Assembly: GCF_024380015.1 (NCBI RefSeq)
Contig: NZ_CP101508.1
Span: 434,001-498,000 of the forward strand
DNA: 64,000 nt
Source: Photobacterium atrarenae
GTDB taxonomy: Bacteria; Pseudomonadota; Gammaproteobacteria; Enterobacterales; Vibrionaceae
Direction: 5' to 3'
In this document: one piece after another, positions 44,928 through 55,762 of the stretch
Layout: each line of letters begins with the position of its first letter
How positions within the stretch are numbered: the stretch's first letter is position 1
The notes under the pieces: model-generated
Databases searched by the model: none
What the model was told of the DNA's origin: nothing
The model's input: the letters and a program-made list of their open reading frames with translations, nothing else
Position numbers and translations under genes: made by a program

Positions 44928-45908
44928 ATGAGAAAAATTCTGGTCGGTGCGTTGACACTGGTCAGCCTGTTGATGCCATGGCAAGCCTCTGCTGAAGAAA
45001 CAGCTTCTTCGGCAGAGGCTTTGTTACATCAAATGGACGAGGCTAGCCGCGAGCTCAGTTATGAGCTGTCGTATATACTCATCAAGAAAAATAGTATTGA
45101 GCCGCTGCGTTATCGCCATAGCTTGGAAAATGGTGAGACGTTTGCGCACCTGGTTTACCTGAGCGGGCCGCCGCGGGAAGTGATCCAGCGCGGCAGCGAA
45201 GTCAGTTATTTTGAGCCGGGACTGGATCCGTTCACCATCCACAGCAACAAGATGGTGGCGCCGCTGCCGCCAATCATGAGATCCGATATCACCGCCCTGG
45301 CGAAGTATTATGACTTCATTTCTATGGGCCGGGCCCGGGAAGCCGGGGTCGGTTGTGATGTGGTGCGGGTCGCGCCGAAAGACGGGGCGCGTTATTCCTA
45401 CCTGTTGTGGGTCGATACCCGGAGCAAGCTGGTGATGCGGGCTGATTTGCTCGATCGTGACGGCGAGCCGCTGGAGCAATACCGGGCGGTGTCTTATGTG
45501 GTGAACCCGAAAGTCGGGGAAGTGCTGCAAAGCCTCAAAAACATTGAGTTACCGGCGGTGGTACAGTTGCCGCCCCAGCCGCAGGTTGAGCTGGGCTGGC
45601 AGGTGAAGTGGCTGCCGCAGGGGTTCGAGACGGTGTCGCATAATCGTCACCGGCTGATGATGACCGAGCGCCCGGTCGAGAGCAAAATGTTCAGCGACGG
45701 CTTGTTCAGCTTTTCGATTTATGTTGCCGCGGCGGATCAGTACACGGTCCGTGAGCAGCTGGTGCGCCAGGGACGCCGGACGCTGCACAGCTACCTGGCC
45801 AAGGGCAAAGAAGTGACGGTGGTGGGGGATATCCCGCCAGCTACCGCCCGCCGGGTTGCCGAATCAGTGGCGTTTACGGCGGCGAACAACAAGGGTGATC
45901 AACCATGA
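44928..45908 (+). CDS. rseB: Sigma-E regulatory protein RseB
   Basis: The 326-residue periplasmic protein binds RseA and protects it from DegS. It has a signal peptide with cleavage after ASA (about residue 22), an N-terminal MucB/RseB lipoprotein-binding-like domain (GEVLQ-type core, including YFEPGLDPFTIHSNKMVAPLPP and SYLLWVDTRSKLVMRADLLD), and a smaller C-terminal domain from about 215. The end overlaps rseC by four bases. Confidence 0.95.
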   Translation: MRKILVGALTLVSLLMPWQASAEETASSAEALLHQMDEASRELSYELSYILIKKNSIEPLRYRHSLENGETFAHLVYLSGPPREVIQRGSEVSYFEPGLDPFTIHSNKMVAPLPPIMRSDITALAKYYDFISMGRAREAGVGCDVVRVAPKDGARYSYLLWVDTRSKLVMRADLLDRDGEPLEQYRAVSYVVNPKVGEVLQSLKNIELPAVVQLPPQPQVELGWQVKWLPQGFETVSHNRHRLMMTERPVESKMFSDGLFSFSIYVAAADQYTVREQLVRQGRRTLHSYLAKGKEVTVVGDIPPATARRVAESVAFTAANNKGDQP

Positions 45909-46402
45909 TGCGCTCACTGGCGACCGTGGTGTCTGTCGCACCCGGCCGGATCACCGTCAGCTGCCAGCAGGAAACCAGCTGCGGGCACTGTGCCTCTCGC
46001 GACAGCTGCGGGACCGGGATTGTCAGCAAGGCAGTGCCGGGACGCAGCCACCAGATCGATATTCCTACCCGCGAGCCTGTCCGTGTCGGCGAGGTGGTGG
46101 AAATTGGTCTGCCCGAACAAAGCATGCTCAATTCAGCCCTCTTAGTCTACGTGCTGCCTCTGCTATGCTTGATTCTGGGCGCTGTTGTCGGCCAGTGGTG
46201 GTTTGTCGATCTGGCGGGCGGCGGTGAGCCGGCGGTGATCCTGACCGCGGCGCTCAGTGCCGGGGCCGGGCTGCTGCTGGCACGTCGGCTGGCCAGGCGA
46301 CTGGAACATCAGACAGCCTATAAACCCAGCCTGATTCGGGTGTTAGGCAGCCCACTTGCGGCAACGCAATTGATAAATGCCGCACCGAAAGATAGCAGCT
46401 AG
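45905..46402 (+). CDS. rseC: SoxR-reducing/sigma-E regulatory protein RseC
   Basis: A 165-residue inner-membrane protein with a cytoplasmic cysteine cluster near the N terminus (CQQETSCGHCASRDSC: C-x5-C-x2-C-x5-C, which could bind a metal or Fe-S cluster) and two membrane helices (about LLVYVLPLLCLILGAVVG and AVILTAALSAGAGLLLA). It completes the rpoE-rseABC operon. In E. coli RseC also takes part in SoxR reduction; its role in sigma-E control is minor. Confidence 0.92.
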   Translation: MMRSLATVVSVAPGRITVSCQQETSCGHCASRDSCGTGIVSKAVPGRSHQIDIPTREPVRVGEVVEIGLPEQSMLNSALLVYVLPLLCLILGAVVGQWWFVDLAGGGEPAVILTAALSAGAGLLLARRLARRLEHQTAYKPSLIRVLGSPLAATQLINAAPKDSS

Positions 46403-46480
46403 CGGTGAAATTGGGTAGAATCGGCCAAATTGATCTGTAGATCCCATTCATTTTTAATCACGAGTTAGTCACGCCAATTC

Positions 46481-48277
46481 ATGAAGCACATTCGTAACTT
46501 TTCGATTATTGCACACATCGACCATGGTAAGTCGACGTTATCTGACCGCCTGATCCAAGTCTGTGGTGGCCTTTCCGATCGTGAAATGGCAGCCCAGGTG
46601 CTGGACTCCATGGACCTTGAGCGCGAGCGCGGTATCACTATCAAAGCCCAGAGCGTGACGCTCGACTATCAGGCGAAAGATGGTGAAACTTACCAGCTGA
46701 ACTTTATCGACACTCCGGGACACGTTGACTTCTCTTATGAAGTTTCCCGCTCTCTGGCCGCCTGTGAAGGGGCGCTGCTGGTGGTGGATGCCGGTCAGGG
46801 GGTTGAAGCCCAGACGCTGGCCAACTGTTACACCGCGATCGAAATGGATCTGGAAGTGGTGCCGATTTTGAACAAAATCGACCTGCCAGCTGCCGATCCT
46901 GAGCGAGTTGCGGAAGAAATTGAAGAAATCGTTGGTATCGACGCCCTGGAAGCGACCCGTTGCTCGGCGAAGACCGGCCTGGGTGTCGAAGATGTGTTGG
47001 AGAATATTGTCAGCGCTATCCCGGCACCGGAAGGTGATCCGGACGCGCCGTTGCAGGCGCTGATCATCGATTCCTGGTTCGATAACTACCTCGGCGTGGT
47101 GTCGCTGGTGCGGATCAAGAACGGTGAGCTGAAGAAAAATGACAAAATCAAGGTGATGAGCACCGGTCAGGTCTGGGGCGTGGATCGCCTGGGTATCTTC
47201 ACGCCGAAGCAAGTTGACACCGGCGTTCTCAAAACCGGTGAAGTGGGCTGGGTGGTTTGTGGTATCAAAGACATCCTGGGCGCCCCGGTGGGGGATACCC
47301 TGACCCACGCGAAAAACGGTTGTACCGAGGCGTTGCCGGGTTTCCAGAAAGTGAAACCGCAGGTTTATGCCGGCCTGTTCCCTGTCTCTTCTGATGATTA
47401 CGAGAACTTCCGGGATGCGCTGGGCAAGCTGAGTCTGAACGACGCCTCGCTGTTCTATGAGCCGGAAAGCTCCGCGGCCCTGGGCTTTGGTTTCCGTTGT
47501 GGTTTCCTGGGCATGCTGCACATGGAAATCATCCAGGAGCGCCTGGAGCGCGAATACGATCTGGATCTGATCACCACGGCGCCGACGGTTGTGTATGAGG
47601 TGAAGAAGACCGACGGCACCATGGTGTATGTCGACAGCCCGGCCAAGCTGCCGGCGGTCAACGATATTGAGGTTGTTGGTGAGCCGATTGCCCGCTGTAA
47701 TATCCTGGTCCCGAGTGACTACCTGGGTAACGTTATCACCCTGTGTGTGGAGAAGCGCGGTGTGCAGGTCGACATGGTCTACCACGGCAACCAGGTGGCC
47801 CTGACTTACGACATTCCGATGTCGGAAGTGGTGCTGGACTTCTTCGATCGCCTGAAATCCACCTCGCGTGGCTATGCGTCACTGGATTACAACTTCCAGC
47901 GCTACCAGGAGTCAGATATGGTTCGGGTCGATATCCTGCTCAATGGTGATCGGGTCGATGCTCTGGCGATTATCACACACAAGGATAACGCCCAGTACCG
48001 GGGGCGTGATCTGGTTGAGAAAATGAAAGAGTTCATCCCTCGCCAGATGTTCGACATCGCGATCCAGGCAGCGATTGGCAACCACATCATTGCTCGCTCA
48101 ACGGTGAAACAGTTACGCAAGAACGTAATCGCCAAGTGTTACGGCGGTGACGTGAGTCGTAAGAAAAAGCTGCTGCAGAAGCAGAAAGAAGGTAAGAAAC
48201 GGATGAAGCAGATCGGTAACGTCGAGCTGCCTCAGGAAGCCTTCCTGGCAATTCTGCATGTGGGTAAAGATAAGTAA
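46481..48277 (+). CDS. lepA: Elongation factor 4 LepA
   Basis: A 598-residue translational GTPase that back-translocates ribosomes and aids 30S biogenesis. G1 [14 protein letters not shown] is at residues 11-24, [12 protein letters not shown] is G3, and [13 protein letters not shown] is G4. The C-terminal domain specific to EF4 ends [28 protein letters not shown], matching the family. It starts the lepA-lepB-rnc-era-recO-pdxJ-acpS series, the order seen in E. coli. Confidence 0.98.
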   Translation: MKHIRNFSIIAHIDHGKSTLSDRLIQVCGGLSDREMAAQVLDSMDLERERGITIKAQSVTLDYQAKDGETYQLNFIDTPGHVDFSYEVSRSLAACEGALLVVDAGQGVEAQTLANCYTAIEMDLEVVPILNKIDLPAADPERVAEEIEEIVGIDALEATRCSAKTGLGVEDVLENIVSAIPAPEGDPDAPLQALIIDSWFDNYLGVVSLVRIKNGELKKNDKIKVMSTGQVWGVDRLGIFTPKQVDTGVLKTGEVGWVVCGIKDILGAPVGDTLTHAKNGCTEALPGFQKVKPQVYAGLFPVSSDDYENFRDALGKLSLNDASLFYEPESSAALGFGFRCGFLGMLHMEIIQERLEREYDLDLITTAPTVVYEVKKTDGTMVYVDSPAKLPAVNDIEVVGEPIARCNILVPSDYLGNVITLCVEKRGVQVDMVYHGNQVALTYDIPMSEVVLDFFDRLKSTSRGYASLDYNFQRYQESDMVRVDILLNGDRVDALAIITHKDNAQYRGRDLVEKMKEFIPRQMFDIAIQAAIGNHIIARSTVKQLRKNVIAKCYGGDVSRKKKLLQKQKEGKKRMKQIGNVELPQEAFLAILHVGKDK

Positions 48278-48354
48278 CAACGAAACTCATGGCTGTTGCC
48301 GGTTCCTTGGGGGATCGCTTGATTACCGGGTTCACGCGGCAATAACCACTGAGC

Positions 48355-48380
48355 AGTGCAGCAAGTTCGCTTGCTGCACT
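48355..48380. other. UUCG-capped hairpin between lepA and lepB
   Basis: AGTGCAGCAAG and CTTGCTGCACT form a perfect 11-bp stem around a TTCG loop, 22 bases before the lepB start. No T run follows, so it is not a typical terminator. It may be an RNA-stability or RNase III processing element. Confidence 0.6.
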
Positions 48381-48402
48381 GTTACATTTATTAGGGATTA
48401 AA

Positions 48403-49302
48403 ATGGCAAATACTTTTTCGCTTATTCTGGTGCTGGCCACGCTGGTCACCGGGATCATTTGGGTACTGGAGAAATTTTTCTGGGCGCCGAAACGTCAAAT
48501 GAAGATTGATGCCGCCGCCTTAAATGCCGGCGATCAAGTCGATGCTAAAACCCTACAAGCCGTAGCACCGCAACCGAGCTGGGTCGAATCGACCAGTTCG
48601 CTGTTTCCGGTGATTGCGCTCATTATGGTATTTCGCTCATTTATTTATGAGCCGTTCCAGATCCCATCCGGCTCAATGATGCCGACGCTGTTGGTGGGAG
48701 ATTTCATCCTGGTTGAGAAATACGCCTATGGCCTGCGGGATCCGGTTTTCCGACACAAGCTGGTGGAAACTGGTGAGCCGGAGCGCGGCGATATTGTGGT
48801 GTTCAAGTTCCCGCCTCAACCGAATATTGACTATATCAAGCGTGTCGTTGGCCTGCCGGGTGATACCGTTCGCTACAGTGCTCACAAACAATTGTGTGTG
48901 GCCCCGAAAGGCAGCAATGAATGTACTCCGGTCCCGCTGGACAATATGACGGACAGCGATTTCAGCCAGGGGATGACCCGTTTGGTGCAGTTCAATGAAC
49001 AACTGGGCGAACAAGAACACCAAATTCTGATCCACCCGCTCAAGCGGGACCGCGTCTTGAACTACAAGCCGCGTCCGGGGATCAGCGAATGGGTGGTGCC
49101 GCAAGGACAGTATTTCGTCATGGGTGACAATCGCGACAACAGTGCCGATAGCCGTTATTGGGGATTTGTGCCTGAAGCCAATTTGGTGGGTAAGGCGGTC
49201 GGGATCTGGATCAGCTTTGAGTTTGAACGCAGTGCTGAGAGTGCACTTCCATCTTGGATTCCTACCGGTGTGCGATTCAGTCGCATCGGTGGCATAAACT
49301 GA
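48403..49302 (+). CDS. lepB: Signal peptidase I
   Basis: The 299-residue inner-membrane serine protease removes signal peptides from exported proteins. Two N-terminal hydrophobic segments lie at about 5-22 and 66-82. Catalytic Ser91 is in [20 protein letters not shown], and Lys146 in [11 protein letters not shown]. The conserved [17 protein letters not shown] is in the C-terminal domain. Length is close to E. coli LepB (324). It precedes rnc by 10 bases. Confidence 0.97.
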   Translation: MANTFSLILVLATLVTGIIWVLEKFFWAPKRQMKIDAAALNAGDQVDAKTLQAVAPQPSWVESTSSLFPVIALIMVFRSFIYEPFQIPSGSMMPTLLVGDFILVEKYAYGLRDPVFRHKLVETGEPERGDIVVFKFPPQPNIDYIKRVVGLPGDTVRYSAHKQLCVAPKGSNECTPVPLDNMTDSDFSQGMTRLVQFNEQLGEQEHQILIHPLKRDRVLNYKPRPGISEWVVPQGQYFVMGDNRDNSADSRYWGFVPEANLVGKAVGIWISFEFERSAESALPSWIPTGVRFSRIGGIN

Positions 49303-49312
49303 TCGGGAAAAA

Positions 49313-49987
49313 ATGACGTCTCCTGCTAATAAACTGCAGCGTAAGCTGGGTTATCAATTTAACAATACTGATTTACTGACTTTGGCCCTGACACACCGCA
49401 GTGCCAATGGTACACATAACGAGCGCCTGGAATTTCTGGGCGATTCAATTCTGAGCTTCGTGATTGCCGACGATCTCTACCACCGCTTTCCGGCTGTGGA
49501 TGAAGGGGATATGAGCCGGATGCGCGCGACCCTGGTTCGGGGCAAAACCCTGGCGGAGCTGGGCCGGGAGTTCGAGCTGGGCGATCATTTGCTGTTGGGC
49601 CCGGGGGAGCTGAAAAGCGGCGGCTTCCGCCGTGATTCGATCCTGGCGGACTGCGTCGAAGCCATTATCGGGGCGATTTACCTCGACAGCGACATTGAGA
49701 GCGTGCGTAAGATCGTACTGGGCTGGTACCAGTCGCGCCTGGAAACCATCAAACCGGGGATTAACCAGAAAGATCCCAAGACTCGCCTTCAGGAGTGTCT
49801 GCAGGGGCGCCGTTTGCCGTTGCCTGCATATACTGTAACTAAGGTGCACGGTGAGGCTCACAATCAGGAGTTTACCGTACAGTGTGAAGTCGCAGGCCTG
49901 GAGAAGCCTGTGGTTGGTAAAGGCGGCAGTCGGCGCAAGGCAGAGCAGGCAGCAGCAGAAATTGCGCTTAAGCAGTTGGAATCATGA
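49313..49987 (+). CDS. rnc: Ribonuclease III
   Basis: The 224-residue double-stranded RNA endonuclease matures rRNA and regulates mRNAs. The catalytic signature [21 protein letters not shown] is at residues 36-56 (Asp44 and neighbours bind metal), with [17 protein letters not shown] later. The C-terminal dsRNA-binding domain ends [18 protein letters not shown]. The end overlaps era by four bases (ATGA). Confidence 0.97.
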   Translation: MTSPANKLQRKLGYQFNNTDLLTLALTHRSANGTHNERLEFLGDSILSFVIADDLYHRFPAVDEGDMSRMRATLVRGKTLAELGREFELGDHLLLGPGELKSGGFRRDSILADCVEAIIGAIYLDSDIESVRKIVLGWYQSRLETIKPGINQKDPKTRLQECLQGRRLPLPAYTVTKVHGEAHNQEFTVQCEVAGLEKPVVGKGGSRRKAEQAAAEIALKQLES

Positions 49988-50889
49988 CAGACAAAACACA
50001 TTGCGGCTTTATTGCCATTGTCGGCCGGCCAAATGTCGGCAAGTCGACGCTCCTGAACCGTTTGGTCGGCCAGAAGCTCTCGATTACCTCGCGTAAACCC
50101 CAGACCACCCGTCACCGGATTATGGGAGTGGATACCCGCGATGGTTACCAGGCGGTCTACGTGGACACCCCGGGGCTGCACATCGAAGAGAAACGCACCA
50201 TCAACCGCCTGATGAACCGCGCGGCCAGTAGCTCACTGACCGACGTGGAGCTGGTATTGTTCCTGGTCGACGGCACCCTGTGGACACCCGATGATGAGAT
50301 GGTGCTGAATAAGCTGGCCAAGTCGCAGTTGCCGACTGTGTTGCTGGTCAACAAGGTTGATAACGTCAAAGAGAAATACGATCTGTTCCCGCATCTGGAA
50401 GCACTGGCGAGCAAGATGGAGTTTGTCGATGTGGTTCCGATGTCTGCCAAGCACGGCACCAATGTTGATGCGGTCGAAAAAATTGTCCGTAAACACCTGC
50501 CGGAAGGGGAATACTACTTCCCGGAAGAGTATGTCACGGACCGTTCGCAGCGCTTTATGGCCTCGGAGATCATCCGCGAAAAACTGATGCGTTTTACCGG
50601 CGATGAGCTGCCGTACTCGGTGACGGTGGAGATTGAGCGATTTGATTACAACCCTGATACCGACGGTTTTGATATCAACGGCCTGATCCTGGTCGAGCGC
50701 AAGGGTCAGAAGAAAATGGTGATCGGCAAAGGCGGCGATAAGATCAAAACCATTGGCCGCGAAGCGCGGATCGATATGGAAGATTTGTTCGAGCGTAAGG
50801 TTTACCTGGAGCTGTGGGTGAAAGTGAAGTCGGGTTGGGCAGATGACGAGCGCGCCCTGCGAAGCCTGGGCTATATCGACGATCTGTAA
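49984..50889 (+). CDS. era: GTPase Era
   Basis: The 301-residue GTPase binds the 3' end of 16S rRNA and acts in 30S assembly and cell-cycle control. G1 GRPNVGKS is at residues 14-21, G3 DTPGLH, G4 NKVD. The C-terminal KH domain (from about 205) includes [21 protein letters not shown], the RNA-binding loop. It overlaps rnc by four bases and precedes recO by eight. Confidence 0.98.
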   Translation: MTDKTHCGFIAIVGRPNVGKSTLLNRLVGQKLSITSRKPQTTRHRIMGVDTRDGYQAVYVDTPGLHIEEKRTINRLMNRAASSSLTDVELVLFLVDGTLWTPDDEMVLNKLAKSQLPTVLLVNKVDNVKEKYDLFPHLEALASKMEFVDVVPMSAKHGTNVDAVEKIVRKHLPEGEYYFPEEYVTDRSQRFMASEIIREKLMRFTGDELPYSVTVEIERFDYNPDTDGFDINGLILVERKGQKKMVIGKGGDKIKTIGREARIDMEDLFERKVYLELWVKVKSGWADDERALRSLGYIDDL

Positions 50890-50897
50890 GGGGCACC

Positions 50898-51608
50898 ATG
50901 GAGGGGCTACAGCGCTGTTTTGTCCTTCATTCGCGTCCTTATAGCGAGACGAGCCTGATCCTGGATGTTTTCAGTGAGGACTCAGGCCGTGTCACCCTCC
51001 TTGCCAAAGGCGCGCGCCGCAAGCGATCCAACCTCAAAGGCGCGCTGCAACCTTTTACACCGCTGTTCATGAAGTGGTCAGGCCGGGGCTCAATGCCGGT
51101 CCTGACCCAGGCTGAACCGATCAGCATCGGTCTGCCGATGCGCAGCTATATCCTGTACTCCGCCATGTATGTCAATGAAATCCTGGCGCGGGTACTGGAG
51201 CCCAATACCCCTTACCCGGTGTTGTTTCTGGATTATCTGAATGCGCTGCGCGAGCTGGCGCAGGCGGATAACCCAGAGCCTGCACTGCGGCGTTTTGAAC
51301 TGGCTCTGTTGTACCATCTCGGTTATGGCATTGATTTTCTCCACTGCGCCGGCAGCGGCCTGCCGGTCGAGGATGAAATGACCTACACCTACCGCGAGCA
51401 GCGGGGCTTTATTGCCTCGATGGTCCAGGGGCAACTGTCGTTTACCGGCCGTCAGCTCAAGGCCATTGCTGCCAGACACTTTGAAAGCCCGGATCAGCTC
51501 CGGGCGGCAAAACGCTTTACACGGATAGCCCTGAAACCGTATCTTGGCGGCAAACCATTAAAAAGCAGGGAATTGTTTACCCTCAGAGGAAGGAGTTCCG
51601 GAAAATGA
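50898..51608 (+). CDS. recO: DNA repair protein RecO
   Basis: The 236-residue recombination mediator loads RecA onto SSB-coated single-stranded DNA in the RecFOR pathway. The N-terminal OB fold starts [43 protein letters not shown]. The rest is helical, with [18 protein letters not shown]. Length fits E. coli RecO (242). It overlaps pdxJ by four bases. Confidence 0.96.
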   Translation: MEGLQRCFVLHSRPYSETSLILDVFSEDSGRVTLLAKGARRKRSNLKGALQPFTPLFMKWSGRGSMPVLTQAEPISIGLPMRSYILYSAMYVNEILARVLEPNTPYPVLFLDYLNALRELAQADNPEPALRRFELALLYHLGYGIDFLHCAGSGLPVEDEMTYTYREQRGFIASMVQGQLSFTGRQLKAIAARHFESPDQLRAAKRFTRIALKPYLGGKPLKSRELFTLRGRSSGK

Positions 51609-52336
51609 ACAACATCTTACTTGGCGTCAATATCGATCATATTGCGACCTTGCGCAATGCCCGCGGGACCCGTTACCCGGATCCGGTGCATGCCGCGGAA
51701 GTGGCCGAGCGTGCCGGTGCCGATGGCATCACCATCCACTTGCGTGAAGATCGCCGTCATATCACCGACCGCGATGTTCGGATTCTGCGCGAAACCATCC
51801 AGACCCGGATGAACCTGGAAATGGCGGTGACCGATGAAATGGTTCAGATTGCGCTGGACACCAAGCCGGAGTTTGTCTGTCTGGTTCCGGAAAAGCGGGA
51901 AGAGCTGACCACTGAAGGCGGCCTGGATGTGGCCGGCCAGCTGGAGAAAATCAAAGCGGCGACTGAAAAACTGGCAGCAGCCGGGATTAAGGTGTCGCTG
52001 TTCATCGATGCCGACCGGACCCAGATTGATGCAGCCGTCGCCTGTGGTGCGCCTTACATTGAGCTGCACACCGGCCACTACGCCGATGCCGAGACGGAAA
52101 CGGAGCAGCAGGCGGAGCTGAAGAAAATTGCCGCAGCGGCCAGCTATGCCCATGATCAGGGAATCAAGGTCAATGCCGGCCATGGTCTGACCTATCATAA
52201 TGTCAAGCCGATCGCGGCGCTGCCGGAACTCTATGAGCTCAATATTGGCCACTCGATCATTGGCCGCGCGGTGTTTGACGGCCTGCACAAAGCCGTCGCC
52301 GATATGAAAGCGGTGATGCAGGAAGCCCAGCGCTAA
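51605..52336 (+). CDS. pdxJ: Pyridoxine 5'-phosphate synthase
   Basis: The 243-residue TIM-barrel enzyme condenses 1-deoxyxylulose-5-phosphate with 3-amino-2-oxopropyl phosphate to pyridoxine phosphate, the ring-closing step of vitamin B6 synthesis. [25 protein letters not shown] opens the protein, [14 protein letters not shown] follows, and [16 protein letters not shown] closes the barrel. It overlaps recO by four bases and acpS by one. Confidence 0.97.
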   Translation: MNNILLGVNIDHIATLRNARGTRYPDPVHAAEVAERAGADGITIHLREDRRHITDRDVRILRETIQTRMNLEMAVTDEMVQIALDTKPEFVCLVPEKREELTTEGGLDVAGQLEKIKAATEKLAAAGIKVSLFIDADRTQIDAAVACGAPYIELHTGHYADAETETEQQAELKKIAAAASYAHDQGIKVNAGHGLTYHNVKPIAALPELYELNIGHSIIGRAVFDGLHKAVADMKAVMQEAQR

Positions 52337-52716
52337 TGGCAATCCTGGGGCTGGGCACCGATATTGCGGAGATCGGCCGGGTGGAGCAAGTCTACGCCCG
52401 GACCGGCGATGCATTTGCCGAACGGGTGCTGGCACCGGATGAACTGGCGATTTTTCATCGCCTCAGGCACAAAGCCCGTTATCTGGCCAAGCGCTTTGCG
52501 GTCAAAGAAGCCGCCGCCAAGGCACTTGGCACCGGCATTGCCTGCGGGGTGACGTTTCATGATTTCATCGTCAGCAATGACGAACTGGGCAAGCCCGTGC
52601 TGGCTTTGTCCGGCAAAGCGGCAGAACTTGCCCAGGTGATGGGCGCCCGCCATGTGCACCTGACGATTGCCGATGAGAAGCACTATGCGGTGGCAACGGT
52701 GATCCTTGAAAGTTGA
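52336..52716 (+). CDS. acpS: Holo-[acyl-carrier-protein] synthase
   Basis: The 126-residue enzyme transfers phosphopantetheine from CoA to a serine of apo-ACP. Catalytic motif residues are in [12 protein letters not shown] (Asp9) and [20 protein letters not shown]. It ends the rnc-era-recO-pdxJ-acpS run, each overlapping or nearly so. A terminator follows, then the convergent barA. Confidence 0.96.
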   Translation: MAILGLGTDIAEIGRVEQVYARTGDAFAERVLAPDELAIFHRLRHKARYLAKRFAVKEAAAKALGTGIACGVTFHDFIVSNDELGKPVLALSGKAAELAQVMGARHVHLTIADEKHYAVATVILES

Positions 52717-52782
52717 AACGGATGGCATCGCTGTTGGGCGTTGCGTCTGTGATCCCTCAGGTATGATTCGCTCCAGAGAAGC

Positions 52783-52810
52783 AAAAAGCGAGCTGAGTGC
52801 TCGCCTTTTT
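52783..52810. terminator. Bidirectional terminator between acpS and barA
   Basis: AAAAA-GCGAGC-loop-GCTCGC-C-TTTTT lies between the two convergent genes and can terminate both. Confidence 0.82.
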
Positions 52811-52834
52811 GATGGGGCGGGTTTGAGTCGCGGC

Positions 52835-55606
52835 CTAGGGCCGGTAGGCCTTGGACGCCTTGACGACATTATTCATCTCATCGATGAGCTCAAACAGCTC
52901 CGGCTCAATATCGTCGGTGCTGGCGCCGGCCTTGAGCGCGGTTTCTAGCGTGTGGCACAAGCTCTTCAAACGTGGGACCCCACTGTAGGCGCAGCTGCCG
53001 TGTAGTTTGTGGATCGGCGGCCACAACTCGATCGCTTTGCCGTCCAGCGCTTCATTGACCAGCATTTCCACTTCCGGCATGTAGTCGAGCAGCATCTGCA
53101 GCATGTCCCGGGCCAGCTCTTCTTTTCCTGCGGCTTGTTTCAGGGCCAGATCCCAATCCCAGCTGATATTTTGATTTACGGGCTCCGGTTGTGGTTCCGG
53201 GTTGGCAAGCTGCTCACCGTTGGGGGTTGCGTCCGGCGCGGTGTCATCGGTTCGGATCCACTTGGCCAGGATTTGTTGCAGGATGTGCTCTTCAATCGGC
53301 TTGGTCAGGTAGTCATCCATCCCGGCATTGAGCAGGCGCTCGCGCTCACCGGCCATGGCGTGGGCAGTGACGGCAATCACCGGGGTGTGGTGGTTCAGAT
53401 CGGTTTTATGGATTTCCTGGCAGGCGGTGACGCCGTCCATTTCCGGCATCTGGATATCCATAAAGATCAAATCAAAGTGTTTTTGGTGGGCATACTCGAC
53501 CGCTTTTCGCCCGCCGGTGGCGGTGATCACGGTTTCGACCCGCTCGCTCAACAGGGCGGAAATCAGCTTGAGGTTAGCCGGGTTATCATCCACCGCCATC
53601 ACCGTCAGCGGCACGATGTTCTGGCTCGGCGTCGGCAGCAGTTGCGGTGTTGGCTCTGCCAGCTCGTCCGGCTCGGTGATCAGGGTTTCCAGCAATTTGC
53701 GCTGGGCCAGGGGTTTGGGCAGACAGGCAGTTACCCCGGCGTTGATCAGGCGCTCTGACAGCGCCAGCTCGGTGGTCGGCAGGCAGACCATCACTTTCTC
53801 GCTGTGTTGCTCGGCTTTAAACACCATATCGAGCAGGGTGGCGATCGGCGGCTGCTCGCCCGGAGGCAGGCAGAGCAGGGCAAATTCATGTTGTTCGGCC
53901 TCCTCGGGCATGCTCGAGCGGTAGGTGACATGGATCCCGGCCCGGATCAGGCGCTGTTGCAGAATCGAGGCGGCCTGCATGTTTGGCTCGATCAGCAGCA
54001 GCTTTTTGCCGGTGAGCGAGGTGGTATCGATAGGCTGCGAGACCGGCAGATCGGTTTTGGTCAGGCGTAGGCTGAACCAGAAGGTTGAGCCCTGGTGCAG
54101 GCGGCTGGTCAGGCTGATCTCACCGCCCATCTGGGTGACCAGCTTCTGGGTGATCACCAGCCCCAGCCCGGTGCCGCCGTAGCGGCGGGAAATACTGGCA
54201 TCGGCCTGGCTGAACGCCTGGAACAACTGGGCCTGCTGACGCTCGGAGATCCCGATCCCGGTATCGCGGACCATAAACTGCAGCTCGACGGTCTCGTCTT
54301 TATCTGCTTTGAGTTCGACCGACACATCAATATTGCCGCGCTCGGTGAACTTCACCGCGTTGCCGATCAGGTTGGTCAGCACTTGCTGGATCCGCAACGG
54401 ATCGCCGATCATCCCGGTCGGGATCCGGTTGTCGATTTTCAGCGTCAGCTCCAGTCCTTTTTCATGGGCGCTCGGCGCCAGCAGTTTCATGACTTCATCG
54501 AGCGATTCGCTGAAGTCGAACGGGATATTCTCCAGCAGCAACTTGCCGGCTTCGAGTTTCGAGAAATCGAGAATGTCGTTGATGATGGTCAGCAGGTTGT
54601 TGGCTGATTTCTCGATCGTTTGCAGGTAATCCTGTTGGCTGCTGCTGAGTCGGGTTTTGAGCATCTGGCGGGTAAAGCCGATCACGCCGTTGAGCGGAGT
54701 ACGCAGCTCATGGGACATATTGGCCAGGAACTCAGATTTCACCCGCGCCGCTTCCTGAGCCCGCTTTTTGGCGATGTCCAGCTCGACGTTCTGGATCTCC
54801 AGTTGCTCCAGGGTTTCCCGCAGATCCGAGGTGGCCTGGTCGATGCTTTGCTGCATTTCGATATGGTATTCCGACAGCGAGATCGCCATGGCGTTGATGC
54901 CGTTTTTCAGGGTGTCGAGCTCGCCCAGCAGCTCGCCTTCAATCCGGACATCGAGATGGCCGCGGCGTATCCGGTCGACAACGCTGACCATATGAGAAAT
55001 CGGCCGGGTGACATCGCGCATCAGGCGGTAGGCAAACAGTGAGGCCAGGGTCAGGCCCAGCAGCAGGACCATCAGGGCGGTGAAGACCTCCTGGTATTGC
55101 TGTAGGCGCAGGGCGCTGAGATCAAGTTCCAGGGCGATGTAGCCGAGTGGTTTGGCCTGGCGTCCCGGATCGGAAAGAGTACTGAACTGGCCTTCACTGA
55201 GGATAGGCGCGCGTAGGATCAGGGCATTTTCATGGAGCCGGGTATCGAGCAGTAGTGGGATTGGCTGGTCGTCCGGATACATCAGGGTTTCAAAATTGCG
55301 GTGGAAGTTGGAGGTCACGAACAGCTGGTTGTCGGCATCGAACACCGCAATACTGCGGATGATCTCTGAGTGTTTGCGATGGGCATAGCTGATCAGGCGC
55401 CGGACCGCTTCGCGGTTTTTGTCGGTCATGCCGTATTCGGTGGAAATCGCAAGGGGTTCGATAATACTGGCACCGGTCGAAATCAGCTGATGTTCGAGGT
55501 CTCGGTAGCGGCTCATGGTGAAAAAAGCGCTCAGTAGCAGGCCGATAATCAGCGTCGGTGCTAATGTCAGGGTGAACACCCTGGCACGAAGTCCATATTT
55601 GGTCAT
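52835..55606 (-). CDS. barA: Hybrid sensor histidine kinase BarA
   Basis: A 923-residue tripartite sensor kinase, partner of UvrY, acting on the Csr small RNAs. In order: an N-terminal membrane helix (about 10-30), a periplasmic part, a second helix (about 173-192), HAMP, a HisKA domain with phospho-His299 in NMSHELRTPLNGVIGF, an ATPase domain, and a receiver-like domain from about 535. A second receiver has its Asp in LIFMDIQMPEMDG, and the C-terminal HPt domain has IHKLHGSCAYSG. The first receiver-like domain lacks the phospho-acceptor Asp. BarA lies between acpS and rlmD. Confidence 0.95.
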   Translation of the reverse strand: MTKYGLRARVFTLTLAPTLIIGLLLSAFFTMSRYRDLEHQLISTGASIIEPLAISTEYGMTDKNREAVRRLISYAHRKHSEIIRSIAVFDADNQLFVTSNFHRNFETLMYPDDQPIPLLLDTRLHENALILRAPILSEGQFSTLSDPGRQAKPLGYIALELDLSALRLQQYQEVFTALMVLLLGLTLASLFAYRLMRDVTRPISHMVSVVDRIRRGHLDVRIEGELLGELDTLKNGINAMAISLSEYHIEMQQSIDQATSDLRETLEQLEIQNVELDIAKKRAQEAARVKSEFLANMSHELRTPLNGVIGFTRQMLKTRLSSSQQDYLQTIEKSANNLLTIINDILDFSKLEAGKLLLENIPFDFSESLDEVMKLLAPSAHEKGLELTLKIDNRIPTGMIGDPLRIQQVLTNLIGNAVKFTERGNIDVSVELKADKDETVELQFMVRDTGIGISERQQAQLFQAFSQADASISRRYGGTGLGLVITQKLVTQMGGEISLTSRLHQGSTFWFSLRLTKTDLPVSQPIDTTSLTGKKLLLIEPNMQAASILQQRLIRAGIHVTYRSSMPEEAEQHEFALLCLPPGEQPPIATLLDMVFKAEQHSEKVMVCLPTTELALSERLINAGVTACLPKPLAQRKLLETLITEPDELAEPTPQLLPTPSQNIVPLTVMAVDDNPANLKLISALLSERVETVITATGGRKAVEYAHQKHFDLIFMDIQMPEMDGVTACQEIHKTDLNHHTPVIAVTAHAMAGERERLLNAGMDDYLTKPIEEHILQQILAKWIRTDDTAPDATPNGEQLANPEPQPEPVNQNISWDWDLALKQAAGKEELARDMLQMLLDYMPEVEMLVNEALDGKAIELWPPIHKLHGSCAYSGVPRLKSLCHTLETALKAGASTDDIEPELFELIDEMNNVVKASKAYRP

Positions 55607-55762
55607 GGTTCTCTTAATTACAAGAATGCGATTCTGTGGGAGAATTGTCCTCCACCTGTGGCCGTTAGCTTAATGAAATGATGGCTGCTCGACAATCAAC
55701 GAATACCAAACTGCTGGCAATATCACTCAGTTTGGTTGATCTGCTCCGTGAGTCAAAACACT

